Assembly (NCBI RefSeq): GCF_900142135.1
Contig: NZ_FQZU01000003.1
Location: 124,001 to 188,000, forward strand
DNA: 64,000 bases
Direction of reading: 5' to 3'
Origin: Desulfatibacillum alkenivorans DSM 16219
GTDB lineage: Bacteria; Desulfobacterota; Desulfobacteria; Desulfobacterales; Desulfatibacillaceae
Made by a program: the position numbers and the translations under genes. Every line of letters begins with the position of its first letter. The first letter of the stretch is position 1. Positions 25,800 to 33,114 of this stretch are shown here, piece after piece. The notes below the pieces were generated by a model, which ran no database searches, was not told the origin of the DNA, and saw only the letters and a list, made by a program, of their open reading frames with translations.

Positions 25800-25991
25800 T
25801 TATTCTTCAATAATAATGGCGTCGGCGCCGCATTCATCCGCCGCCTGACGGCAAACCGCCTTGTATTGTTCGGGAATTTCGTCGAACTTGACGATGGATT
25901 TCAGTTCGTCTTCATCGTACTCAAAAACTTCGGGGCACAGATTATTGCAGTTGCGGTCTCCCATGCATTGGCCTGTGATGGTCACTTTCAT
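25800..25991 (-). CDS. Single-cluster ferredoxin with Asp in the cluster motif
   Basis: The 63-residue protein resembles the Pyrococcus-type [4Fe-4S] ferredoxins: C9-M-G-D12-R-N-C15-N-N-L-C19-P near the start and C54 near the end. D12 replaces the second cysteine ligand, as in P. furiosus ferredoxin, where the cluster interconverts easily between [4Fe-4S] and [3Fe-4S]. C19 and C47 match the disulfide pair of that protein. The residue after C54 is Gly instead of the usual Pro. ATG 25991 is preceded by AAGGAG. It is first in an operon with rubrerythrin, so electron delivery for peroxide reduction is the likely job. Confidence 0.85.
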   Translation of the reverse strand: MKVTITGQCMGDRNCNNLCPEVFEYDEDELKSIVKFDEIPEQYKAVCRQAADECGADAIIIEE

Positions 25992-26298
25992 TGCCTTTTC
26001 TCCTTATTGAATGGTTATTATTATCAAATAGTCGGTAAGACTATGCTGTGCTTCAACTTCATGCATAAACGTTTAAACATGATCCTGAAAGTTGCCGACA
26101 GTGTATAAAAGACGCGGGTTTTATGTCAAAGTAATTTGCGACTCTTTCTTAAAATAAATATAATCATTTAATATGATAGCTTGATCCTGTTGAATTAGTA
26201 TAGATGCTTTGAACGGTTTGGGACAGGAATTCATGGCCTTGCGATATGTGAACTGTTCTGCAAAGCCGGTATTCCAGTTCGCGGAGCCCCAAAATAGG
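25992..26298. other. Leader and promoter region upstream of the ferredoxin gene
   Basis: About 300 bases, very AT-rich between 26140 and 26190. It contains the ferredoxin-rubrerythrin promoter listed separately. The leader of about 105 bases between promoter and ATG is long, but I recognise no riboswitch. No gene is visible. Confidence 0.4.
26102..26129 (-). promoter_or_regulatory. Sigma-70-type promoter for the ferredoxin-rubrerythrin operon
   Basis: Read on the minus strand, TTGACA (26129-26124) is followed after 16 bases by TATACA (26107-26102). It faces the ferredoxin gene, whose start is about 110 bases downstream. Confidence 0.6.
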
Positions 26299-26333
26299 GC
26301 AGCCCTGGCAGGACAGTAACCTGCCAGGGCTGT
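26299..26333 (-). terminator. Strong hairpin at the end of the large catabolic operon
   Basis: AGCCCTGGCAGG (26301-26312) pairs perfectly with CCTGCCAGGGCT (26320-26331) around ACAGTAA, and the stem extends by one more C-G pair. On the minus strand a short TTTT follows after a few bases. It lies 30 bases beyond the stop of the GMC flavoprotein gene, the last gene of the operon. Confidence 0.65.
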
Positions 26334-26362
26334 GAAGCAACTTGTAGTGTGACATCAAAATA

Positions 26363-27706
26363 TTAAGCCGCCGCATCTCTTTGGGGTTTTCTATCCTCCC
26401 CTTTCACCTCGCCCAACAGCATTTTGGCGAACAATCTGCCCATGCCCATGATGGTCAGGGAGGGCGGCACGCCGGGCGATTGGGGCAGCACGGACCCGTC
26501 GCAGACGTATAGGTTTTCAATTTCCGTCATAAAACTCTCGTCCACGACCTCGCCCATGGCGGCGGTGCCGCCGGGATGGCCGCCGATGCCCCGCCCCACG
26601 GCGATGGACGAGGGGGCGGCGCCCGCCTTGATCAGGATGTCCTTGGACAGATCCACGCCCCGTTTCATGCGTTTATTGTCCAGGTCGGTCAGGGGCTTGC
26701 TGATTCTTCCATCCTCGTACACCCTTCCCTGATGCTCGTCCCCCAGCTTGACGAAAAGCCCCATGCCTCGTTTGGCGTAAGGCAGCCGGGATACGTTTTT
26801 GCCCAAGACGTTCAGGGCCATGAAGCCGGTCATGATGGCGGCCAGGGCGGAGATGTTGCCTATGATAAAATGGTCGCTCTCCTTGAATTCCTCGATGGCG
26901 TGGGTAAAGGACATTTCCTTCCAGGCGCCCTGGCCCGGATCCTTGGCCTGGGCCGCCACAATATCCATGGGGTCCATGTAGAAACTGCCGCCTACGTTTT
27001 TCAGGCCGGATTTCAGCAGGATGCGAGGGGTTCCCACGCCGCCGGCGGCTACGATCACTTTTTCCCCGCGAAAAATTTCTCCGCCTTTGATCATGACCCC
27101 CTTTGCCTTGCCCCCTTCCGTAAGGATTTTCTCCACAGGCGCCGAAACCTTCAATTCCGCCCCGCTGGAAACGGCCTGATCCACCCAGGTCCGGGTGGTC
27201 CACTTGGCGCCCCGGGGGCAGCCCAGCATGCAGGAATCGCAGCCTACTTTGCATTTGGAGGGATCGATGAACTTGTCCTGCTCCCGAAAGTGGATTCCCA
27301 TGTCTTCGGCGGCCCGGAGTATGCGTTTGCCGCCGATGCAGTGGTCGTAAAAATGGGAAGGCAGGGTTTTAATGCCGATTTCATCCCGCACCTCGTGCAC
27401 TTCCTGGGAAAAATCCAGCCCCATTTGCTCGAAAACCCGTTGGGGCGGGTTGAACACATTGCCGTTATACACCATGGACGAGCCGCCCACGGTAATGCCC
27501 CGGGCGATAAACACTCCTTCCATGGACCGGCAGAACAGGCCGTGGCCCTCCAGAATTCTGGGGCCGAATGGAAAACCCAAAGCCTTTTCGTGGCGCGGCC
27601 CTCTTTCCACCATAAGAACTTTTTTGCCGGCCCTGGCCAAATCCCTGGCCACGGGCGCGCCCCCGGGCCCGGTGCCCACGATGATGTATTCGTATTCCTG
27701 AGTCAT
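26363..27706 (-). CDS. GMC-type FAD oxidoreductase with CX3CX2CX3C motif
   Basis: The 447-residue protein starts with a dinucleotide-binding motif (YIIVGTGPGGAPVARDLA), has ITVGGSSMVYNG typical of GMC flavoproteins, and ends with the second family signature around IGGHPGGTAAMG and CDGSVLPQSPGVPPSLTIMG. Residues 152-163 hold C152-x3-C156-x2-C159-x3-C163-P, which looks like a [4Fe-4S] site and recalls cysteine patterns in long-chain alcohol oxidase relatives. It is the last gene of the operon, 30 bases after the 382-residue reductase subunit. Oxidation of an alcohol intermediate or electron transfer to or from the reductase are both possible; the sequence does not decide. Confidence 0.75.
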   Translation of the reverse strand: MTQEYEYIIVGTGPGGAPVARDLARAGKKVLMVERGPRHEKALGFPFGPRILEGHGLFCRSMEGVFIARGITVGGSSMVYNGNVFNPPQRVFEQMGLDFSQEVHEVRDEIGIKTLPSHFYDHCIGGKRILRAAEDMGIHFREQDKFIDPSKCKVGCDSCMLGCPRGAKWTTRTWVDQAVSSGAELKVSAPVEKILTEGGKAKGVMIKGGEIFRGEKVIVAAGGVGTPRILLKSGLKNVGGSFYMDPMDIVAAQAKDPGQGAWKEMSFTHAIEEFKESDHFIIGNISALAAIMTGFMALNVLGKNVSRLPYAKRGMGLFVKLGDEHQGRVYEDGRISKPLTDLDNKRMKRGVDLSKDILIKAGAAPSSIAVGRGIGGHPGGTAAMGEVVDESFMTEIENLYVCDGSVLPQSPGVPPSLTIMGMGRLFAKMLLGEVKGEDRKPQRDAAA

Positions 27707-27736
27707 ATTTACCCCCTCCGGCCTGGATTCGGCCAG

Positions 27737-28885
27737 CTATGATTGCCTGTTCCGGACCATTTCAAAAAAGGCCTGCACTCTGGTGCGCATCTGGCCTTCC
27801 CCGCCGCCGTACATTTCCCGCTCCAACGAGAGCATGGGAAAACCCAGCCGTTTGGACTCCTGCTTGAGCAGAAAGTTTTCGCCTCCCCAAAGGTCGCAGA
27901 ACATGAGCTTTTCCGTGATAAGCGCGTCGGTGCGATAGTCTTTCATGATTTTTTCCAGCGAAGCGGAGCGTTTGTCGAATTCGTCGATCATGCGCGGGCA
28001 CGAGACTTCGTAAAGATAGCGTTTGGCAACGGCGGCGATGGGATCTCCGTACTCCTCCACGGATACGTCCGCGCGCCTTCCACCCGTGCACAAGTTGTCC
28101 GCAACGGCTATGGCGCCGCAGCTTTCAATCATTTGAATGTGCTCGATTTCCTCCATGGCCCCTCCGGCCAGGACAATGCGGAGCTTACCCTCGCCGTCTA
28201 TTCTTCGGTTTTGAAGCTCTATTGTCAACTGTTCCAGCAAATCCACGGCGTTTTCCACGGGAATCGAAGTCATGGCCGACTGCACCGCCAGCATTTCAGC
28301 CCCGAAAATCGGCGGCTCGGGCAGCTTGCGCATTTCGTTTAAGCCTCGAAGCAGTTCTCGGCGCTGGTTGTAGATCGCTATGGAATTTTGGAGAGCTTCC
28401 GTTGTCAGGGCCGCGTTAAAATGTTTTTCCAGGACATCCGAAAAATCCCTTAATTCGTCGAGAAAACGCTGAAAGGAAGTCTCTGAGGTCGTGTGCGGCG
28501 CCACGAACATATGGAGGAATTCCGGCCCCAGGCCCTGGGTTTGGAATGCGTTGCGCCAGTTGTCATACATTCGCCTGGCGTGATCGCAACCGTTCATGAA
28601 AACCACGCCGTTTAAAAACGCAAACTCGCTGTTCAGGGCCTTGTCGAAAATATGGCGCACCAAGCTGCAGTTGATGGCGGAATAGTACGTATCCCCCAGC
28701 CGGGTTTCCTTGCTTCCGACCGCTCTCAAACGATAAGGAACCATGCCCGCCGCGTGGATGATTTCTTCGGGGACGAAGGAGCACATATAGCCGAGTATTT
28801 TCCTCCCTTCGTCCGCGGCTTGGGTTATGTATTCGTTGACGTCTTTTTCAGCCAGTTTTTTGATGATGTCCAGAGTATCGCTCAT
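27737..28885 (-). CDS. BcrC/BzdN-like subunit, set 2
   Basis: This 382-residue [4Fe-4S] protein belongs to the 2-hydroxyacyl-CoA dehydratase/benzoyl-CoA reductase family, a close paralogue of the protein at 20345-21499. Conserved blocks are YMCSFVPEEIIHAAG, FMNGCDHARRMYDNW and EKLMFCDLWGGENFLLKQ. The length matches the smaller subunit of Azoarcus-type (Bzd) class I benzoyl-CoA reductases (about 380). Its ATG overlaps the stop of the 462-residue subunit by four bases, so the two are probably made in equal amounts and form the catalytic heterodimer. It would bind the CoA substrate together with that partner. Confidence 0.87.
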   Translation of the reverse strand: MSDTLDIIKKLAEKDVNEYITQAADEGRKILGYMCSFVPEEIIHAAGMVPYRLRAVGSKETRLGDTYYSAINCSLVRHIFDKALNSEFAFLNGVVFMNGCDHARRMYDNWRNAFQTQGLGPEFLHMFVAPHTTSETSFQRFLDELRDFSDVLEKHFNAALTTEALQNSIAIYNQRRELLRGLNEMRKLPEPPIFGAEMLAVQSAMTSIPVENAVDLLEQLTIELQNRRIDGEGKLRIVLAGGAMEEIEHIQMIESCGAIAVADNLCTGGRRADVSVEEYGDPIAAVAKRYLYEVSCPRMIDEFDKRSASLEKIMKDYRTDALITEKLMFCDLWGGENFLLKQESKRLGFPMLSLEREMYGGGEGQMRTRVQAFFEMVRNRQS

Positions 28886-30270
28886 GCCAGTCCGTTGCTC
28901 CTGAAAAAATCCTCAAATTGCCTTTTGACTTCCTCTTCCGTGACATGCCGTTTGTCGAAAATATCCGAGCTGACGAACAAGCTGGGCAGCCCGGCCTCCC
29001 GGCAAACGTCCCTGAACATCTTGCGCAACGCCCAACCTCCCTTGCATCCCTGGTGGCCCATGAAGATAAAGCAGTCGCCCGAATACTCGTCGATGATCTT
29101 CTTGAACTCCTCCAGGTAAAACTCTGCAGGGCCTCGTGTGTGGCGGACCATGGTGCAGTACAGGTGGGTTTTGGCCAGATCCCGGACCATGGTTTCCGGG
29201 GATGACGTATCAATGGGCACGGTCTGAATGCGGCCCATGAAGTCGGAAACCACCACGGCGCCAAACTTTTTTTCCAGCCAGGGAAACAACGGAGCGAATA
29301 CCAGGGGCACGTCGTACCAGATCATCCTGATCTTTTCTTTTTCGATGAAACTTCGCTTTTTCCGGAGCCGCTCCCTGGCGTTGGCGTGCACCAGTTCGGC
29401 GAATTCCATGCCGTTGGGCGACCCAAACGCCGCCATCCGCCCCAGCCAGCTAAGCAGCAAGGGCTCCACGCTGGTGGGGGAGGGCACGGCCCTGGACATC
29501 TCGGATAGTTCCTGGAGATAATGATTGGTTTGGTTGACGTTTGCGCAGATTTCCCGGAGCTTGTCCCAATCCAGTTTTTGATCCAGGTGTTTTTCCAGAA
29601 AGGCGATGAGGTCCCAGAGATTGTTTTCGTAATGCTTGAAGGATTTGTCATCGTCCCAGTAGGGCGTATCAAGCACAAACATGGGAACCTTGGTCATGTA
29701 CTGCAGGGTCTGATAGCTGGACGCCACGGAATCACAAGGATGGGAGCTGGAAATGATGACGTCCGGCTTGGGCGCCTCGTTGGCCAGCAGCGCTCCCACG
29801 GCCGTCTTGGCGGCCGAACAATGTTCGGGCGCCATGCCTTCCTCTTCAGCCCGTTCAATCATTTCCACGGCCGCGTCCGAGCCCGCCATCTGGGAGACGA
29901 TGGCAAAGGTTTCCGGCACGTACTGGCGTACGTCAAAAGCCCGTAGAATTTCATTGGACAGATTCCATTCCGACCAAACCATGGGCTTGTCGCTGGCTTC
30001 GTCCATGACATTTTCCATATAGGCGTTGAGATCCCTGGAGAGTATGCCCAGCGCCTTCAAATCCTTGGGATCGGACATGGCGCAGCCGGCCAGCAGAATG
30101 AAAAATCTGAAATGTTTATTAAACGAGTTCTCGTCTTGAATGGCAAGAGGCAGCATCAAACGCCGCACCCAGCCAAGGGCCCTGGGATAGCGCGACAGCA
30201 TGGCGCCAAACCGGGAGGCCCGAAGCGCAGCCCGGCTGATCGCAAAGTTTTCCGTAGATGGATTGTTCAC
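28882..30270 (-). CDS. BcrB/BzdO-like subunit, set 2
   Basis: The 462-residue protein is the larger HgdA/BcrB-type subunit. The C-terminal segment FIFMGHQGCKGGWALRK carries a cluster cysteine in the family's GHxGCK context, and ISSSHPCDSVASSYQ another. The length fits BcrB/BzdO (430-450). It follows the two activase genes by 12 bases and overlaps the small subunit. With them it completes a four-gene set with the composition of class I ATP-dependent benzoyl-CoA reductase (two activase-like plus two catalytic-like). A 2-hydroxyacyl-CoA dehydratase role is the main alternative, though dehydratases normally use one homodimeric activator. Confidence 0.83.
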   Translation of the reverse strand: MNNPSTENFAISRAALRASRFGAMLSRYPRALGWVRRLMLPLAIQDENSFNKHFRFFILLAGCAMSDPKDLKALGILSRDLNAYMENVMDEASDKPMVWSEWNLSNEILRAFDVRQYVPETFAIVSQMAGSDAAVEMIERAEEEGMAPEHCSAAKTAVGALLANEAPKPDVIISSSHPCDSVASSYQTLQYMTKVPMFVLDTPYWDDDKSFKHYENNLWDLIAFLEKHLDQKLDWDKLREICANVNQTNHYLQELSEMSRAVPSPTSVEPLLLSWLGRMAAFGSPNGMEFAELVHANARERLRKKRSFIEKEKIRMIWYDVPLVFAPLFPWLEKKFGAVVVSDFMGRIQTVPIDTSSPETMVRDLAKTHLYCTMVRHTRGPAEFYLEEFKKIIDEYSGDCFIFMGHQGCKGGWALRKMFRDVCREAGLPSLFVSSDIFDKRHVTEEEVKRQFEDFFRSNGLA

Positions 30271-30282
30271 AGGTCCTCCCTT

Positions 30283-31083
30283 TCATTTACGCCTAGACCC
30301 CTCCTTGAAAGGATCGCCCTGCTGAGCCATTAAGGCGGCTCCGAAAGCCCCAAAATTCTGGGGCGGCATGGGCAATGAGACCGTTTTTCTTTCCGTCATT
30401 TGTTCAAACCGGTCGGCGAAAGCGGGAACCGCCGCCAATCCTCCTCCCAAGGCCACATTGTCTTGGGCCTGAATCCTTTCAAAAAGGGTGGCGGCCCGGC
30501 CTGCGATGGAATGAAGCACTCCGGCGATGATATCCGTGTTGTTCCGGCCGTGATTGACTTGGGTGATCACCTCGCTTTCCGCGAAAACCGCACAATTGCT
30601 GGATATTACGTAAGGTTCTCTGGATAGCTCCGCATATTGGGATATGGATGAAAATGGAATTTCAATGGCCTGGGCCGACATCTCCAGAAATTTACCGCTG
30701 CCCGCCGCGCATTTGTCATTGGATAATGCTCTCTCAAAAACACCCTTCTCGTCAATGGCTGTGACTGTGAGGAACAGGCCGCCGCAATCCAGCACGGTGC
30801 GTATGGTCGGGTCCAGGGCGAAAGCGCCTTTGGCTGCACAACGATCCGACGACATGGTAAAGGACGTTTTTTTAACCAGCTTTGCACCGTAACCCGTGGA
30901 AACCAGCTTTTTCACCTGCCGTTTTTTGATTCCGGCCTGTTCCAGGGCCTTTTTATAAACTCCGGCGATCACCCGGTCTATGTCCCGGGAAACATCCTGG
31001 CCGGCCCATCCCATCACTTCGCCGTCCTTGACGATGCATGCCTTAACGAACCTCGTCCCCACGTCGATTCCCGCGCTAATCAT
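30283..31083 (-). CDS. ATP-dependent activase-like subunit (BcrD-like), set 2
   Basis: The 266-residue protein is a BadF/BcrA-family ATPase with GIDVGTRFVKACIVK, LDCGGLFLTV, NDKCAAGSGKFLEM, SNCAVFAESEVI and GGGLAAVPAFADR. The cysteines in KCAAGSG and NCAVF are placed to bind the bridging [4Fe-4S] cluster at the dimer interface. It is a paralogue of the protein at 21576-22343. It overlaps the neighbouring activase by eight bases, so the two are translated together and probably form a heterodimer that drives electron transfer at the cost of ATP. Confidence 0.87.
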   Translation of the reverse strand: MISAGIDVGTRFVKACIVKDGEVMGWAGQDVSRDIDRVIAGVYKKALEQAGIKKRQVKKLVSTGYGAKLVKKTSFTMSSDRCAAKGAFALDPTIRTVLDCGGLFLTVTAIDEKGVFERALSNDKCAAGSGKFLEMSAQAIEIPFSSISQYAELSREPYVISSNCAVFAESEVITQVNHGRNNTDIIAGVLHSIAGRAATLFERIQAQDNVALGGGLAAVPAFADRFEQMTERKTVSLPMPPQNFGAFGAALMAQQGDPFKEGSRRK

Positions 31084-31867
31084 GATTTCCGTTTTCCTTT
31101 TGGGCGAAAATGGCGGCGCCCAATGCGCCGATGATTTGAGGGTCCACAGTCAACGGCGTGAACTTGACGTCCAGCAGCTTTTCCATGCGGCTTACCACTC
31201 CCACGTTTTTGGAAACGCCCCCGGTTATGGCGAAGTTCGGCTTTAATGGAACGGACTTTGATAGGGACGCAACCCGTTTTGCCACAGCGTTGTTTATTCC
31301 GGCGGCGATGTCCCTGGCCTTCCGCTTTTTATAAACGTGCTGCATCACCTCCAGTTCCATGAATATGCTGCATTTGTTGGTCAGGTTGATTGGCTTGCGC
31401 GCTTTTTGGGAAAGCGGCCCAAGCTCGTGCAATTCCACGTCCAGGGCCTTGGCCAGCACCTCCAGGCATCGTCCCGTGCCGGCCGCGCATTTGTCGTTCA
31501 TGATGAACTCCTGCACCAAGCCGTTTTCGTCAATGGAGATGACTTTGCAGTCCTGCCCGCCGATATCCACAATGGTGCGTATGGAGTTATCCGCCCAATA
31601 AGCGCCCATGCCGTGGCACGAAATCTCGCTGATGTTCTTTTGGGAGAACGGAATGGCCTGGCGTCCGTATCCGGTGCTGTAGCAGGCGTCAATGTCGCTG
31701 TATTTCAGGCCCGCCTGGGCCAAGGCCAGATCCATGACGCATACGGCGGATTTTTCGGCAGTGGCCCGGACTCCCATGATTTTTGACGTCAATACTTGCG
31801 AGTCCTTGAGAATGACGGCTTCCGCAGTCAGGGACCCCACATCGCAACCGGCGACGATCATATACAA
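31076..31867 (-). CDS. ATP-dependent activase-like subunit (BcrA-like), set 2
   Basis: The 263-residue partner has AGCDVGSLTAEAVILKD, VDIGGQDCKVIS, NDKCAAGTGRCLEV, TNKCSIFMELEV and TGGVSKNVGV. It is similar to the set 1 protein at 22340-23128 along its whole length. It lies just downstream of a terminator-like hairpin that separates it from the acyl-CoA dehydrogenase gene, so the reductase genes may be expressed at a different level from the upstream genes. No strong Shine-Dalgarno sequence is visible; CGCGGAGCATTGT precedes the ATG. Confidence 0.87.
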   Translation of the reverse strand: MYMIVAGCDVGSLTAEAVILKDSQVLTSKIMGVRATAEKSAVCVMDLALAQAGLKYSDIDACYSTGYGRQAIPFSQKNISEISCHGMGAYWADNSIRTIVDIGGQDCKVISIDENGLVQEFIMNDKCAAGTGRCLEVLAKALDVELHELGPLSQKARKPINLTNKCSIFMELEVMQHVYKKRKARDIAAGINNAVAKRVASLSKSVPLKPNFAITGGVSKNVGVVSRMEKLLDVKFTPLTVDPQIIGALGAAIFAQKENGNHD

Positions 31868-31893
31868 TGCTCCGCGTGGGTTAATTGGCAGGG

Positions 31894-31923
31894 AAAAAGG
31901 GGGAAGGCCCTCCGCCCTCCCCC
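31894..31923 (-). terminator. Internal terminator or attenuator inside the catabolic operon
   Basis: On the minus strand GGGGGAGGG (31923-31915) pairs with CCTTCCCCC (31907-31899) with one non-canonical position and a 7-base loop, and TTTTT follows immediately (31898-31894). It lies between the first acyl-CoA dehydrogenase gene and the activase gene, so it may reduce expression of the reductase genes or end one transcription unit. Confidence 0.6.
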
Positions 31924-31941
31924 TATTGGAAAGAGCTGAAT

Positions 31942-33069
31942 TCAGCCTTTGCCAAGCAGGGAATCCATGTATTTGAGCTTTTTCATGGGAGCTATGCCCA
32001 TCAAGGCCTGGATTTGCTTGGCGTCACGGAGCCTTTTTTCCTGGCCGTGATCTTTCATGTACCCCACCCCTCCCAAAACCTGTACGCCGTCCGTTGCCGC
32101 CTCGCAGGCGAAGGCGCTCGCCTGGATGGCGGCGACCCTGGCCGCCGCCTGCCACTTGGGCTGATTGTTATCCGCAGCCTCGCACGCCCGGGAGAGCATC
32201 ATTTCCGCCGACTTGGCCTGAATGGCGATATTGGCCAACATCATTTTCACCTCGGACCAGTCCACAATCTCCCGGCCGCCCTGCTCCCGCTCTTTGCAGT
32301 AAGCCAGGGCTTCAGCAAAGCACCCTTCCATGATTCCCGAGGCCATGGCCGCCTGGGCCGCGTGCATGCGGTCCGCCGCTTTGTCGAAATATTCCTTGCC
32401 CTTGCCCTCCTTGCCCACAAGCAGGGCCGGGGCTTTATCCAGGGATATGTCCACGGCCGGACAGGCGTGGAGGCCCAGGCTGAAAATGGGCTCGCTCACG
32501 GAAACGCCCTTGCCTTTCAAGTCCACCAGATAAAAGGAAAAATCCTGTTCATTTCCCTGGCAGGCGGGCAGCAGCGCGTAGGAGCCAAGCCCGCCAAGAA
32601 CCACATAGGGAACCTCGCCGGATAGCGTTGCCTTTTGCTTGGTTTTTTTCACTTGGGCCAGATGCCGGACTTCCGACGGATTGTTGAAGGAGGGGAAGGC
32701 CAGTAAAAAGCCGAATGCGTCCTTTTGCTGGGCGATTTTATCCTCAAACAATTTTTCCGCCTTGGCGATGAGCATGATTTCCTGGGCCAGGGCGTTGGTA
32801 AAAATCATGCCGCCCAGGCTGGCGTCCTGGCTGCACAGGCTTTTCAGAATCACGCTTAATCCCGAAAGCCCCAGCCCCATGCCGTCCAGCTCCACCGGCA
32901 AGGAGGCGTGGAAAAAGCCCAGGCCAAAAGCCTTTTTTACCACCTTGTCCCAAAAAGGACCGAACGGATATTGGTCGTATTCCTCACGATTGGGCGCAAG
33001 CTCCTTGGCTGCGAAATCCGTGGCAGCGCCGTCCACCAGTTTTAGTTCTTTATCCCCCCTGCAGAGCAT
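31942..33069 (-). CDS. Acyl-CoA dehydrogenase family protein
   Basis: The 375-residue flavoprotein has the helical-sheet-helical ACAD plan: N-terminal helices (FGLGFFHASLPVELDGMGLG), a short middle domain (VPYVVLGGLGSYALLPACQG), and a C-terminal helical domain ending VQVLGGVGYMKDHGQEKRLRDAKQI. Family members remove two hydrogens from C2-C3 of an acyl-CoA and pass electrons to ETF. The canonical glutamate base cannot be placed with certainty, and the middle domain deviates from standard ACADs (no clear AxTEP), so it may be a diverged partner of the 501-residue protein next to it. ATG 33069 has AAGGAGG directly upstream. Confidence 0.8.
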   Translation of the reverse strand: MLCRGDKELKLVDGAATDFAAKELAPNREEYDQYPFGPFWDKVVKKAFGLGFFHASLPVELDGMGLGLSGLSVILKSLCSQDASLGGMIFTNALAQEIMLIAKAEKLFEDKIAQQKDAFGFLLAFPSFNNPSEVRHLAQVKKTKQKATLSGEVPYVVLGGLGSYALLPACQGNEQDFSFYLVDLKGKGVSVSEPIFSLGLHACPAVDISLDKAPALLVGKEGKGKEYFDKAADRMHAAQAAMASGIMEGCFAEALAYCKEREQGGREIVDWSEVKMMLANIAIQAKSAEMMLSRACEAADNNQPKWQAAARVAAIQASAFACEAATDGVQVLGGVGYMKDHGQEKRLRDAKQIQALMGIAPMKKLKYMDSLLGKG

Positions 33070-33114
33070 AGGACCTCCTTGCTGTATGCGCGCGGACGAA
33101 ACATCGTCCGGGTT

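Noticed and set aside
26576-27742. 388-codon open frame antisense to the GMC flavoprotein gene
   Set aside because: Shadow with shadow-type composition; the opposite strand has clear FAD motifs.
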